Part shown: positions 16,736 to 24,721 of the stretch, piece by piece
Layout: every line of letters starts with the position of its first letter
Position numbering within the stretch: position 1 is the first letter of the stretch
Assembly (NCBI RefSeq): GCF_010725485.1
Contig: NZ_AP022598.1
Span: forward strand, 1,550,001 to 1,614,000
DNA length: 64,000 nt
Reading direction: 5' to 3'
DNA from: Mycolicibacterium parafortuitum
GTDB lineage: Bacteria > Actinomycetota > Actinomycetes > Mycobacteriales > Mycobacteriaceae
The notes under the pieces: generated by a model
The model's input: only the letters and a program-made list of their open reading frames with translations
What the model was told of the DNA's origin: nothing
Databases searched by the model: none
Program-made: the position numbers and the translations under genes

Positions 16736-17449
16736 CTACAGCGCCCAGGCCTGTGGCGGCTCGCTGAGGCGCGCCTTGGCCTGAGCGCCCATCGGGTCCA
16801 GGATCTCGATCTCGCCGGCCTCCAGACCGTCGAGCGCCAGCCCGACCAGCTCGGCCGGATCCATCACCGCGCCGTCCGGGAACTCGATGCCGTGCCGCTC
16901 GGCGAAGTCGTACAGCGTCTGCGTGCCGACCAGGCCGGGCACCAGCGCGGCGACCTGGGTGCCTTGAGCCGCGAGCTCGAGCCGCACGCCGTTGGTCAGA
17001 CCCCACTCGGCCGACTTCGCGGCCGCGTAGGCGGTGTTTCCGTCGACGGTCGTCCACGCCGCCGCGGACAGCACGTTGAGGATCGCGCCCCCGCCGTTGC
17101 GCGCGAGGATCGGTGCGAACGCGCGGATCATCGCCAGCGTTCCGTAGTAGTTCGAGTCCATCGTGGACCGGATCCCTGCCATGTCTCCGGTGACGAGGTT
17201 GCCGCCTGCGGTGTCGGCGGCGTTGTTGATCAGCAGGTCCACGTCCCCGGCCAATACGGCGGCCGCGTCGACCGATGCCTGGTCGGTGATATCGAGGCCG
17301 ATCGGCTCGGCGCCGGGAATGTTCACCAGTTCGGGACGGCGGGCACTGGCGTACACCTTGGCGCCGCGGGCGAGCAGTTCGACGACGAACTGATGGCCGA
17401 TCCCTCGGTTCGATCCGGTCACCAGCGCGGTGGCTCCGTGCAAATTCAT
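16736..17449 (-). CDS. Short-chain dehydrogenase/reductase
   Basis: 237 residues. The cofactor loop TGSNRGIGHQF is at about residues 10-20, NNAADTAG marks the central strand, and the catalytic Ser (NVLSAAAW) and Tyr-x-x-x-Lys (YAAAK) are present. ATG 17449 with GAAGAGG upstream was chosen; a longer frame reaching 17842 runs over the divergent TetR gene and carries no extra domain. The substrate is unknown. It is divergent from a TetR gene with two copies of a perfect palindrome in the promoter between them, so repression by that TetR is likely. Confidence 0.88.
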   Translation of the reverse strand: MNLHGATALVTGSNRGIGHQFVVELLARGAKVYASARRPELVNIPGAEPIGLDITDQASVDAAAVLAGDVDLLINNAADTAGGNLVTGDMAGIRSTMDSNYYGTLAMIRAFAPILARNGGGAILNVLSAAAWTTVDGNTAYAAAKSAEWGLTNGVRLELAAQGTQVAALVPGLVGTQTLYDFAERHGIEFPDGAVMDPAELVGLALDGLEAGEIEILDPMGAQAKARLSEPPQAWAL

Positions 17450-17481
17450 CTTGTGCCTCTTCGGTATTCGACAGCCGGCTG

Positions 17482-17552
17482 AACATGACCGATCGGTCAT
17501 GTTGACAGGACCAGGCTCGCATAACATGACCGATCGGTCAACTTGGTATCCT
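17482..17552. promoter_or_regulatory. Tandem TetR operators TGACCGATCGGTCA
   Basis: A perfect 22-bp palindrome spans 17482-17503 with core TGACCGATCGGTCA (17486-17499). The same 14-bp core recurs at 17527-17540; the centres are 41 bp apart, about four helical turns. A -10-like TATCCT (17547-17552) lies 6 nt before the GTG at 17559, so the TetR mRNA would be leaderless and the second operator would cover the -35 region. The first copy lies 33 bp from the SDR start and would control that gene. Confidence 0.75.
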
Positions 17553-17558
17553 CGGCCG

Positions 17559-18158
17559 GTGACTTCGACCGACCGGCCGACTCGCGCCGACGCGACCCGC
17601 AACCGTGCGTTGCTGCTGGCCGCCGCCGAGGCAGAGTTCGCCGAACGTGGCCCGTCGGCGTCGGTGGCCGACATCGCCCGCCGCGCCGGGGTCGCGAAAG
17701 GCACGCTGTTCCGGCACTTTCCGACCAAAGAGGATCTGATCGCCGCGATCGTCTGCGGGCATATCGCCGTCCTCGCCGATGCGGCCCGGCAGTTGGCGGA
17801 TGCCCCCGACCCTGGTGCGGCGCTGCTGGAGTTCCTGACCATCGCCGCCGATCAGCGTCAACGCCACGATCTGACGTTTCTGCAATCGGCCAGCGCCGGA
17901 GACCCGAGGGTCGCCGAGGCCGGCGATGCGCTGCACACGAACCTGGAAACCCTGGTCGAGCGGGCCCGGCAGGCCGGGGCGATCCGCGCCGACGTCACCG
18001 AGGCCGACATCTTCCTGATGATGTGCGCACCGATCCACATCGTCGAAAACCTCGCGGCGCCAAGCCCGCTGCTGTGGCAGCGCTACCTGGCGATCATCTT
18101 CGACGGCCTCCGGCCCGACGGGGCGCACCCGCTACCGCAACCGGCGCCCGTCATCTGA
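17559..18158 (+). CDS. TetR-family repressor
   Basis: 199 residues. The N-terminal helix-turn-helix is clear: RALLLAAAEAEFAERGPSAS, then VADIARRAGVAKGTLFRHFP. The C-terminal ligand domain has DLTFLQSASAGDP and LVERARQAGAIRADVTEADI. Start GTG 17559 directly follows the promoter and excludes in-frame upstream codons that run through the palindromic operators. The paired operators between this gene and the divergent SDR indicate autoregulation and control of the SDR. It is convergent with the GntP-type gene, 10 bp away, with no visible terminator. Confidence 0.9.
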   Translation: MTSTDRPTRADATRNRALLLAAAEAEFAERGPSASVADIARRAGVAKGTLFRHFPTKEDLIAAIVCGHIAVLADAARQLADAPDPGAALLEFLTIAADQRQRHDLTFLQSASAGDPRVAEAGDALHTNLETLVERARQAGAIRADVTEADIFLMMCAPIHIVENLAAPSPLLWQRYLAIIFDGLRPDGAHPLPQPAPVI

Positions 18159-18168
18159 GCGACTCAGG

Positions 18169-19569
18169 TCAGACGGCGACCAGATAGACCACCGACGCGA
18201 GCGCGAACGACATGAAGCCGATCGCCGTCGCGATGACGGTCCACGTCTTCAACGTGGTGATGGTGTCGAACCCGCAGAAGCGCCCGATCAGCCAGAAGCC
18301 GGAGTCGTTGACATGGGAGAAGGTGATCGAGCCCGCGGCGATGGCGACGACGACCGCGGCGAGCGCAACAGCGCCGAGGTCCATCTCCATGACGGCGGGC
18401 GCCATGATCGAACCCGCGGTCGTGGCCGCAACCGTGGCCGAACCCTGCGCGACCCGGAACGCGATCGCGATCAGGAAGCCCGCGAGGATGACCGGCAATC
18501 CGAGGGCGTCCAAGCCGTCGGCAAGGGTCTTGCCGATCCCGGTCTCGGTCAGGATCCTGCCGAAGGCGCCACCGGCGCCGGTGATCAGGATGATCGAGCA
18601 GACCGGCGCCAACGCGTCGTCGACGAGGTTCTCCAGCAATCCGCCGATCGGCTCCCCGCGGCGCCGGCGCGGCAGCACGTAGAGCAATACCATCGCGAGC
18701 AGGACGCTGATCAGCAGCGCAATCGAGGTCGTCCCGATCAGGCGCGAAAGCTGGTAGGCGATATTGTCTTTCGTGACGGCGCCGTCGGCTTCGAGGGTGG
18801 AGAAGATGGTGTTGAAGAAGATCAGCACCAGCGGAAGCAGCAGGACGAAGATCACGGTCCAGAAGCCGGGCCGCTCGTCTTCGGGGTAGTCCTTCGGTTC
18901 ACCCAGCAGGTTCGGCACCGGCATGTTGGGGTAGCGCTTGGCGATGATCAGGCTGAGCCGGTAGCCGGCGAGGTACCAGGTCGGCAGGCCCACGAGTAGC
19001 GCGACGATGACCACCATGCCGACGTCGGCGCCCATCACCGTCGCCGCCGCCGTCGGTCCGGGGTGCGGCGGGGTCAGCGCGTGCATCATCAGGAACGCGC
19101 CGATGGACGGCAGCACGTACAACATGAACGACCCGCCGAGCCGCCTGGCCACCGTGTAGATGATGGGCAGCATCACGATGAAGCCGGCGTCGAGGAAGAT
19201 CGGGAACGCGTAGAACAGCGAGGCCACGGCGAGCGCCAGCGGCGCCCTCTTCTCGCCGAACCTGCTCAGCATCTTGTCGGCGAGAACCTGTGCGCCGCCG
19301 GTCATCTCGACTATTCGTCCGAGGACGGTGCCGAACCCGACCAGTAGTGCCACGGTGCCGACGGTGTTGCTGAAGCCCGCGATGACGACGTTGATGACGT
19401 CGCCCATCCCGATGCCGGCCGCCAGACCGGTCAGCACACTCACCACGATCAGGGAGAAGAACGCGTGCAGCCTGACCTTGATGATCAGGAAGAGCAGGAC
19501 CACGATCGCGACGAGCGCGATGATCACGAGCAGGGCGGCAGGCCGCTCCGCGATGGCTATCTCGTCCAT
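18169..19569 (-). CDS. GntP-family acid-sugar permease (second copy)
   Basis: 466 residues with GntP features: FYAFPIFLDAGFIVMLPI, MMHALTPPHPGPTAAA, ILITGAGGAFGRILTETGIG and SHVNDSGFWLIGRFCGFD. It is a paralogue of the gluconate symporter at 7747-9177 but its neighbours differ. It is the third gene of a minus-strand operon after a TIM-barrel enzyme and a 3-hydroxyacyl-CoA-dehydrogenase-like enzyme, so its substrate is probably an acid sugar other than gluconate, with four to six carbons. A GAAGGG Shine-Dalgarno 5 nt before ATG 19569 supports the start. Confidence 0.9.
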   Translation of the reverse strand: MDEIAIAERPAALLVIIALVAIVVLLFLIIKVRLHAFFSLIVVSVLTGLAAGIGMGDVINVVIAGFSNTVGTVALLVGFGTVLGRIVEMTGGAQVLADKMLSRFGEKRAPLALAVASLFYAFPIFLDAGFIVMLPIIYTVARRLGGSFMLYVLPSIGAFLMMHALTPPHPGPTAAATVMGADVGMVVIVALLVGLPTWYLAGYRLSLIIAKRYPNMPVPNLLGEPKDYPEDERPGFWTVIFVLLLPLVLIFFNTIFSTLEADGAVTKDNIAYQLSRLIGTTSIALLISVLLAMVLLYVLPRRRRGEPIGGLLENLVDDALAPVCSIILITGAGGAFGRILTETGIGKTLADGLDALGLPVILAGFLIAIAFRVAQGSATVAATTAGSIMAPAVMEMDLGAVALAAVVVAIAAGSITFSHVNDSGFWLIGRFCGFDTITTLKTWTVIATAIGFMSFALASVVYLVAV

Positions 19570-19637
19570 GGGGACCCTTCAGGAGTGGTGACGGGAAACG
19601 GCCGTCAACGCCGACGACGGCCGGGTGGAACGGTCGG

Positions 19638-20600
19638 TCAGGACCCCTTCGGCGCAGGTCCGAGTTCGCGCAGCAGCTCACCCATGCGGGAGTACGCCTT
19701 GTTGCGGTAGGCGATCAGCTCGGCTTTGGTCGCGTCGTCGAAATCGCCGGTCCACCCCTTGCCGTTCTTGGTGCCGTGCCGGCCGGCGTCGACGTTCTCG
19801 GTGAGCAGCCGCGGAGTCGCCATGCGCTCACCGAACTCGTTCTCCAGCGTGCGGAAACCCTTGACGTACACGTCGAGACCGGCCTGGTCGGCGATCGCGA
19901 ACGGGCCGAAGAAGCCGAGCCGGAATCCGAAGGTGGTGCGGACGATCGTGTCCACGTCCTCCTTGGTGGCCACACCCTGCTCGACGATCAGCGTCGCCTC
20001 CTTGAGCAGGGCGTACTGCAAGCGGTTGAGCGCCATCCCGGGGGTGTCGGCGACCTGGGCGCCTTCGCGCCCGGTACGCACCAGAAGATCCTTGACCGAG
20101 TCGATGACTTCCTGCGTGGTCGCCTCACCGGCGACGAGCTCGACGCCGGGAATGAACGGCGCGGGGTTGGAGAAGTGCACGGTGAGGAACCGCTCGGGAT
20201 TGGTCACCGCTTCGACGAGCACCTTGACCGGGATCGTGGACGTATTGGTGCCGATGATCGTGTCGGGCCGGGCGTTCGCGCAGACCCGTGCCAGCACCTC
20301 CTTTTTCACGTCGGGATCCTCGAACACCGCCTCCATCACGAAGTCGACGTCGGCGACGGCCTCGTCGAGGCTTTCGCCCGCGGTCAGGTTGCCCATGATG
20401 GTGTCGGCGCTGCCCTCGGGGAACAGCCCCTGCTCCTCGAACTCCCGGGCCTCCTTGTCCAGGCGCTTGAGCGCCTCGCGGGTGGCATCGGCGTTGACGT
20501 CGGCGATCTGGACCTTGAATCCGTTCAGGGCGAACACCTGGGCGATGCCGCCGCCCATGTAACCGGCGCCGACGACTGTGACGGTGTTGATCTTGCGCAT
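19638..20600 (-). CDS. 3-hydroxyacyl-CoA-dehydrogenase-like enzyme, predicted acid-sugar 3-dehydrogenase
   Basis: 320 residues. The Rossmann motif VVGAGYMGGGIAQVF is at 9-23. The catalytic set of the family is present: Ser121 (TNTSTIP), His142 (VHFSNP) and Glu154 (GVELVAG). The annotation by homology would be 3-hydroxybutyryl-CoA dehydrogenase, but those are near 285 residues, and this length is closer to L-gulonate 3-dehydrogenase (about 319), a member of the same superfamily. With an acid-sugar permease downstream and a TIM-barrel enzyme 21 bp upstream, oxidation of a 3-hydroxyl of an aldonate is the better hypothesis. GAAGGAC precedes the ATG. Plain fatty-acid metabolism remains possible. 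Confidence 0.75.
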   Translation of the reverse strand: MRKINTVTVVGAGYMGGGIAQVFALNGFKVQIADVNADATREALKRLDKEAREFEEQGLFPEGSADTIMGNLTAGESLDEAVADVDFVMEAVFEDPDVKKEVLARVCANARPDTIIGTNTSTIPVKVLVEAVTNPERFLTVHFSNPAPFIPGVELVAGEATTQEVIDSVKDLLVRTGREGAQVADTPGMALNRLQYALLKEATLIVEQGVATKEDVDTIVRTTFGFRLGFFGPFAIADQAGLDVYVKGFRTLENEFGERMATPRLLTENVDAGRHGTKNGKGWTGDFDDATKAELIAYRNKAYSRMGELLRELGPAPKGS

Positions 20601-20621
20601 GAGATGTCCTTCAGGTTGGGA

Positions 20622-21542
20622 TCAGGCGAGGGCGGAGGTGAGAACTTGCTGGATGTACTCCCGGTTCTCGGCGCATACGCCCAACGAATCGGAGCCGTAA
20701 TGCTCGCAGCAGAACGGCCCGGTGTAGCCGAGTTCGAGTGCGAGACGGATGATCTGGCGATAGTTGATGTAGCCGTACTTCAACGGCAGCGGCGCCGAGC
20801 TGTACGCGCCGGTCGCCGGGTCGAAGTCCCGTGAGTAGTTCTTGATGTGCCAGAAGTTCGAGTAGGGAAGCACTTTGGCGAACATCTCGGTGAAGTGAGG
20901 CATCGGCCGATGTAGCCGGATCAGGTTGCCCAGGTCGGGGTTCAGTCCGACCGCGTCGTGGTCGACGTCCTTGATGAACGCGACCGCATCGTCCGGGGTG
21001 CCGATGTAGGTGTCCTCGTACATCTCCAAGCTGAGCTGGATCCCGTTGGCGCGGGCGTGATCACCGAGTTCACGGATACGGTCGACGGCCAGATCGCGCA
21101 GCGCCGGGTCGTCGACGTGGCCCACGGCCAACCAGAACCAGATCTGCTCGCTCTGCTGCGGGGTGATGGCTTGCATGAACCCGGTGTTCACGATCGTGGC
21201 ACCGAACGTCGGGGCCAGGTCGATCAGGCGGTGCGCGTCGGCGAGATTCTTCTCCCCGTTCTCGACGTCGACGACCGAGTTGCGGGTCATCGAGATCGAC
21301 GAGATCGCCAGGCCTTCGTCGCCGAGGACGGTGCGGAACTCCTCGACGCGGCCGTCGGACAGTGCGGCGAGCGGCACCCAAGCATCGGTGGGGTCGATGT
21401 AGTCGAAACCCAGTTCCCGGACCTGGCGCAGCTGCTTGGCCCACACCGTGGAGGGGGCGTCCTTGATGTGCCCGCCGTCGGGAGCTCTGTTGCCGAACCC
21501 GAGCATGTTGGCCGCGATCGGCCAGTTGTGAGCGGAGTACAT
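20622..21542 (-). CDS. Xylose-isomerase-like TIM-barrel enzyme, predicted 3-oxo-acid-sugar decarboxylase or isomerase
   Basis: 306 residues of the sugar phosphate isomerase/epimerase (AP endonuclease 2) fold. The metal-binding tetrad is recognisable: Glu173 (SLEMYED), Asp203 (NPDLGNL), His232 (FWHIKNY) and Glu280 (CCEHYG). Members include isomerases, epimerases, dehydratases and, in apionate catabolism, a 3-oxo-isoapionate decarboxylase. ATG 21542 was chosen because GGAGG lies 7 nt upstream; an in-frame ATG at 21590 falls inside the predicted GntR operator. First gene of the operon with the dehydrogenase and permease. The reaction is inferred from context. Confidence 0.78.
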   Translation of the reverse strand: MYSAHNWPIAANMLGFGNRAPDGGHIKDAPSTVWAKQLRQVRELGFDYIDPTDAWVPLAALSDGRVEEFRTVLGDEGLAISSISMTRNSVVDVENGEKNLADAHRLIDLAPTFGATIVNTGFMQAITPQQSEQIWFWLAVGHVDDPALRDLAVDRIRELGDHARANGIQLSLEMYEDTYIGTPDDAVAFIKDVDHDAVGLNPDLGNLIRLHRPMPHFTEMFAKVLPYSNFWHIKNYSRDFDPATGAYSSAPLPLKYGYINYRQIIRLALELGYTGPFCCEHYGSDSLGVCAENREYIQQVLTSALA

Positions 21543-21581
21543 CGCCGAACCTCCAGTGGTTTGAGTCACAAAACCCTCCCT

Positions 21582-21595
21582 AAATCCCATAGGAT
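21582..21595. promoter_or_regulatory. GntR operator copy 1 (AAATCCCATAGGAT)
   Basis: AAATCCCATAGGAT matches the copy at 22426-22439 at 13 of 14 positions. It lies 40 bp upstream of the TIM-barrel gene start and about 90 bp before the GntR gene, in the divergent promoter. The 1-bp deviation breaks the perfect symmetry seen in the second copy. Confidence 0.65.
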
Positions 21596-21685
21596 ATAGG
21601 GGTACGGCCTACACGTGTCAACGGCGGGTAAGATTCGCTTCTCGAATTGGAGGGGGCGTCGTCGTGGCGTGCGGAAAGGCCTGGG

Positions 21686-22414
21686 ATGGAAGCCGGCGAG
21701 GACTCGAAACCGATACGCAGCACGCTCGTCGACCAGGTCTACGAGCGGCTGATGGAGTTACTGCTCGACGGCACCCTGAAGTCCGGAGACCCGGTCAGCA
21801 TCGACGGGACCGCGCGCTACCTGGGGGTATCGCCGACGCCCGTCCGTGAGGCGCTGGCCCGGCTGGAATCCACCGGCAATGTCGTCCGGGTGGCCATGCG
21901 GGGGTACCGCGTGCCGGAGATGCCTGATGCCAAGGAGATCTCCGACATCATGGACGCCCGGCTGCTCATCGAACCCCGGATGGCCGAGCTCGCGTGCGCC
22001 CGGGGCGGCGGCGAGTGGTTGGACGGCCTGGAAAACGCGATTGACGAGCAGGAACAGGCGCCGCATACGTCGGATGCGGCGGCGATCAGGAAGTACCACC
22101 GCGCCGACGAGCAGTTCCACCGGCTCATCGCCGAACACGCCGACAACGCCGCGCTGCTGCGCGCCTATGACGCGCTGGGTGGCCACGGACAGCGATTCCG
22201 CCTCTTCATCGGCAAGGGCGTCCAGGACTCCGATTACGCGATCGCCGAGCACCGCGAGTTGCTCGACGCCTTCCGCCGGGGCTACGGCCCGGACGTGTAC
22301 CGCATCATGCACACCCACATCACCGGGGTGAAGGAGCGCGCGCTGGCCGAGCATGCCGAGGCGATGCGCACCGGTAGTTGGGGTTCGGCGCACGGCAACG
22401 GCCTCCACCGGTGA
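21686..22414 (+). CDS. GntR/FadR-family regulator of the acid-sugar genes
   Basis: 242 residues. The winged helix is TLVDQVYERLMELLLDGTLK, then VSIDGTARYLGVSPTPVREALARLESTGNVV; the FCD domain follows with MDARLLIEPRMAELAC, YHRADEQFHRLI and a late AEHRELLDAF. It is divergent from the TIM-barrel/dehydrogenase/permease operon and directly upstream of the kinase/isomerase operon, and matching palindromes occur before both. It probably represses both operons until an acid-sugar intermediate binds. ATG 21686 was preferred; an in-frame TTG at 21647 is an alternative. Confidence 0.88.
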   Translation: MEAGEDSKPIRSTLVDQVYERLMELLLDGTLKSGDPVSIDGTARYLGVSPTPVREALARLESTGNVVRVAMRGYRVPEMPDAKEISDIMDARLLIEPRMAELACARGGGEWLDGLENAIDEQEQAPHTSDAAAIRKYHRADEQFHRLIAEHADNAALLRAYDALGGHGQRFRLFIGKGVQDSDYAIAEHRELLDAFRRGYGPDVYRIMHTHITGVKERALAEHAEAMRTGSWGSAHGNGLHR

Positions 22415-22425
22415 CGTAACCGGTC

Positions 22426-22440
22426 AAATCCTATAGGATT
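22426..22440. promoter_or_regulatory. GntR operator copy 2 (AATCCTATAGGATT palindrome)
   Basis: AATCCTATAGGATT at 22427-22440 is a perfect 14-bp palindrome, in the 107-bp gap between the GntR stop and the kinase start. Together with the near-identical copy at 21582-21595 it defines the likely recognition sequence of this GntR, and it places the kinase operon under separate control although it is co-directional with gntR. Confidence 0.7.
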
Positions 22441-22521
22441 GGTGCACGCTTGCGGCGTGTGCGCAGTGCCGTGCTGCGGTCACACAGCCCTTTCCGAAGG
22501 CCCATTCCTAAGGACGGAACA

Positions 22522-24237
22522 ATGACGTACCTCCTGAACTCGCCCGACGAGTTCGCCGATGAGGCGGTCCGTGGCCTCGTCGCCGCGCATCCCGACCTGC
22601 TCACCGAGGTCGCCGGCGGTGTCGTGCGCTCGACCGAAACGCCGAAGGGCCAGCCCGCGCTGGTGATCGGCGGAGGTTCCGGGCACTATCCGGCCTTCGC
22701 CGGATGGGTCGGTCCGGGTATGGGCCACGGCGCTCCGTGCGGCAACATCTTCTCCTCGCCGTCAGCTGCCGAGGTCTACTCGGTGGTGCGCAACGCCGAG
22801 AACGGCGGCGGCGTCATTCTGGGATTCGGCAACTACGCCGGCGACGTCCTGCACTTCGGTCTGGCGGCGGAGAAACTGCGTCATGAGGGCATCGACGTCC
22901 GCATCGTGACCGTCAGCGACGACATCGCCTCCAACAGCCCGGAGAACCATCGTGACCGGCGCGGCGTCGCCGGCGACCTGCCCGTCTTCAAGATCGCCGG
23001 CGCCGCGATCGAAGCCGGCGCGGATCTCGACGAGGCCGAGCGGGTGGCCTGGAAGGCCAACGATGCGACCCGGTCGTTCGGTTTGGCCTTCGAAGGATGC
23101 ACCCTGCCCGGCGCAGCCGAACCGCTCTTCCACGTCGAAAAGGGTTGGATGGGCGTGGGTCTCGGCATCCACGGTGAGCCCGGCGTCCGCGACAACCGGC
23201 TCGGCACCGCCGCCGAGGTCGCCGACCTGCTGTTCGACGAAGTCATCGCCGAAGAACCGCCGCGCGGCGAGAACGGTTATGACGGCCGGGTAGCCGTCAT
23301 CCTGAACGGTCTCGGCACCGTCAAGTACGAAGAGCTGTTCGTCGTCTATGGGCGCATCGCGGAACGCCTTGCGCAGCAAGGGCTCACCGCGGTGCGCCCC
23401 GAGGTCGGCGAGTTCGTCACCAGCCTCGACATGGCCGGTGTGTCGTTGACGCTCGTGTTCCTCGACGACGAACTGGAAAGGCTGTGGACAGCGCCGGTGG
23501 AGACCCCGGCCTACCGCCGCGGCGCCATGCCCGCGGTCGAGCGGGCTCCGCGCACCGAGATCTGGGATGCCGCCGAGGCCGAGATCCCGCAGGCGGACGA
23601 AGACTCGCGGGCCTGCGCCCGCAATATCGTTGCGGTGCTTGAGACCTTCCAGCAGGTGTGCGCCGACAACGAAGCCGAACTGGGCCGTATCGACGCGGTG
23701 GCCGGCGACGGCGACCACGGCCAGGGCATGACGTTCGGTTCCCGTGGCGCGGTCCAGGCGGCCCGCGCCGCCGCCGACCGGGAGGCCGGTGCCAGGACCA
23801 CGCTGCTGCTGGCGGGGCACGCATGGGCCGACGCCGCGGGAGGAACCTCGGGTGCCCTGTGGGGTGCGGCGCTGACCAGCGCCGGCGGTGTCTTCTCCGA
23901 CACCGGCGGAGCCGACGAGAAGACGGTCGTGGACGCGGTACGCGCCGGCATCGATGCCGTTCTGCGCCTCGGTGGCGCCCAGCCCGGCGACAAGACGATG
24001 GTCGACGCCGCCGTGCCGTTCCGCGATGCGCTGGCCGAGGCCTTCGACACCCAGGCAGGGCCGGCCATCACCAGCGCCGCTGAGGTGGCGCGCGAAGCGG
24101 CCGAGAAAACCGCGGACATCTCGGCGCGATTGGGCCGGGCGCGGGTACTCGGTGAGAAGAGTCTCGGGACTCCCGACCCCGGCGCGGTGTCGTTCGCGCT
24201 GTTGATGAAGGCGTTGGGCGAGCACCTGACCCGATGA
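22522..24237 (+). CDS. lerK: ATP-dependent dihydroxyacetone/erythrulose kinase (fused DhaK-DhaL)
   Basis: 571 residues, a single-chain kinase. The DhaK half has GGGSGHYPAFAGWVGPGM at 50-67, GFGNYAGDVLHFG at 101-113 and the substrate-binding His217 in GLGIHGEPGVRDNR. The DhaL ATP domain has DAVAGDGDHGQGMTFG near 394-409 and AGGTSGALWGAAL near 440. Such enzymes phosphorylate dihydroxyacetone; M. smegmatis uses members as L- or D-erythrulose kinases. The RpiB-like and TIM-like genes directly downstream repeat the reported erythrulose pathway set (LerK, LerI, DerI), so L-erythrulose is the favoured substrate. The symbol is by inference. ATG 22522 has AAGGACGG upstream. Confidence 0.85.
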   Translation: MTYLLNSPDEFADEAVRGLVAAHPDLLTEVAGGVVRSTETPKGQPALVIGGGSGHYPAFAGWVGPGMGHGAPCGNIFSSPSAAEVYSVVRNAENGGGVILGFGNYAGDVLHFGLAAEKLRHEGIDVRIVTVSDDIASNSPENHRDRRGVAGDLPVFKIAGAAIEAGADLDEAERVAWKANDATRSFGLAFEGCTLPGAAEPLFHVEKGWMGVGLGIHGEPGVRDNRLGTAAEVADLLFDEVIAEEPPRGENGYDGRVAVILNGLGTVKYEELFVVYGRIAERLAQQGLTAVRPEVGEFVTSLDMAGVSLTLVFLDDELERLWTAPVETPAYRRGAMPAVERAPRTEIWDAAEAEIPQADEDSRACARNIVAVLETFQQVCADNEAELGRIDAVAGDGDHGQGMTFGSRGAVQAARAAADREAGARTTLLLAGHAWADAAGGTSGALWGAALTSAGGVFSDTGGADEKTVVDAVRAGIDAVLRLGGAQPGDKTMVDAAVPFRDALAEAFDTQAGPAITSAAEVAREAAEKTADISARLGRARVLGEKSLGTPDPGAVSFALLMKALGEHLTR

Positions 24238-24262
24238 ACACGAATTCGAGAAGGAGATGACC

Positions 24263-24721
24263 ATGGCGTTGAAGATCGTCATCGGCGGCGACAACGCCGG
24301 CTTCAACTACAAGGAAGCGCTGCGCGAGGACTTGGAGTCCGACGAGCGGGTGGCCAGCGTCGAGGATGTCGGCGTGATGGCCGCCGAAGACACCACGTCG
24401 TATCCGAACGTGGCCGTCGCGGCCGCCGAGAAGATCGCCCGCGGCGAGGCGGACCGGGCCCTGCTGATCTGCGGCACCGGGCTGGGCGTCGCGATCGCGG
24501 CCAACAAGGTCAAGGGGATTCGCGCCGTCACCGCGCACGACGTGTACTCGGTGCAGCGGTCCGTGCTGTCGAACAACGCGCAGGTGCTGTGCATGGGCGA
24601 ACGCGTCGTCGGCTTGGAATTGGCGCGCGCCCTGGTGAAGGAGTGGCTCGGCCTCGAGTTCGATCCGCAGTCCTCCTCGGCCGCGAAGGTCGACGACATC
24701 TGCGCGTACGAGGGTGACTGA
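24263..24721 (+). CDS. derI: RpiB-like isomerase, predicted D-erythrulose 4-phosphate isomerase
   Basis: 152 residues, RpiB/LacA/LacB family: IVIGGDNAGFNYKEAL at 5-20, active-site Cys70 in LLICGTGLGVAIAANKVKG, and AHDVYSVQRSVLSNNAQ. The usual D-H-A-G of ribose-5-phosphate isomerase B is D-N-A-G here (Asn11 for His). Since that histidine helps open the furanose ring, its loss fits a tetrulose phosphate that cannot cyclise. It would convert D-erythrulose 4-phosphate to D-erythrose 4-phosphate. ATG 24263 has AAGGAG 6 nt upstream; the earlier ATG at 24257 abuts it. The stop overlaps the next gene by 8 nt. Confidence 0.83.
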   Translation: MALKIVIGGDNAGFNYKEALREDLESDERVASVEDVGVMAAEDTTSYPNVAVAAAEKIARGEADRALLICGTGLGVAIAANKVKGIRAVTAHDVYSVQRSVLSNNAQVLCMGERVVGLELARALVKEWLGLEFDPQSSSAAKVDDICAYEGD

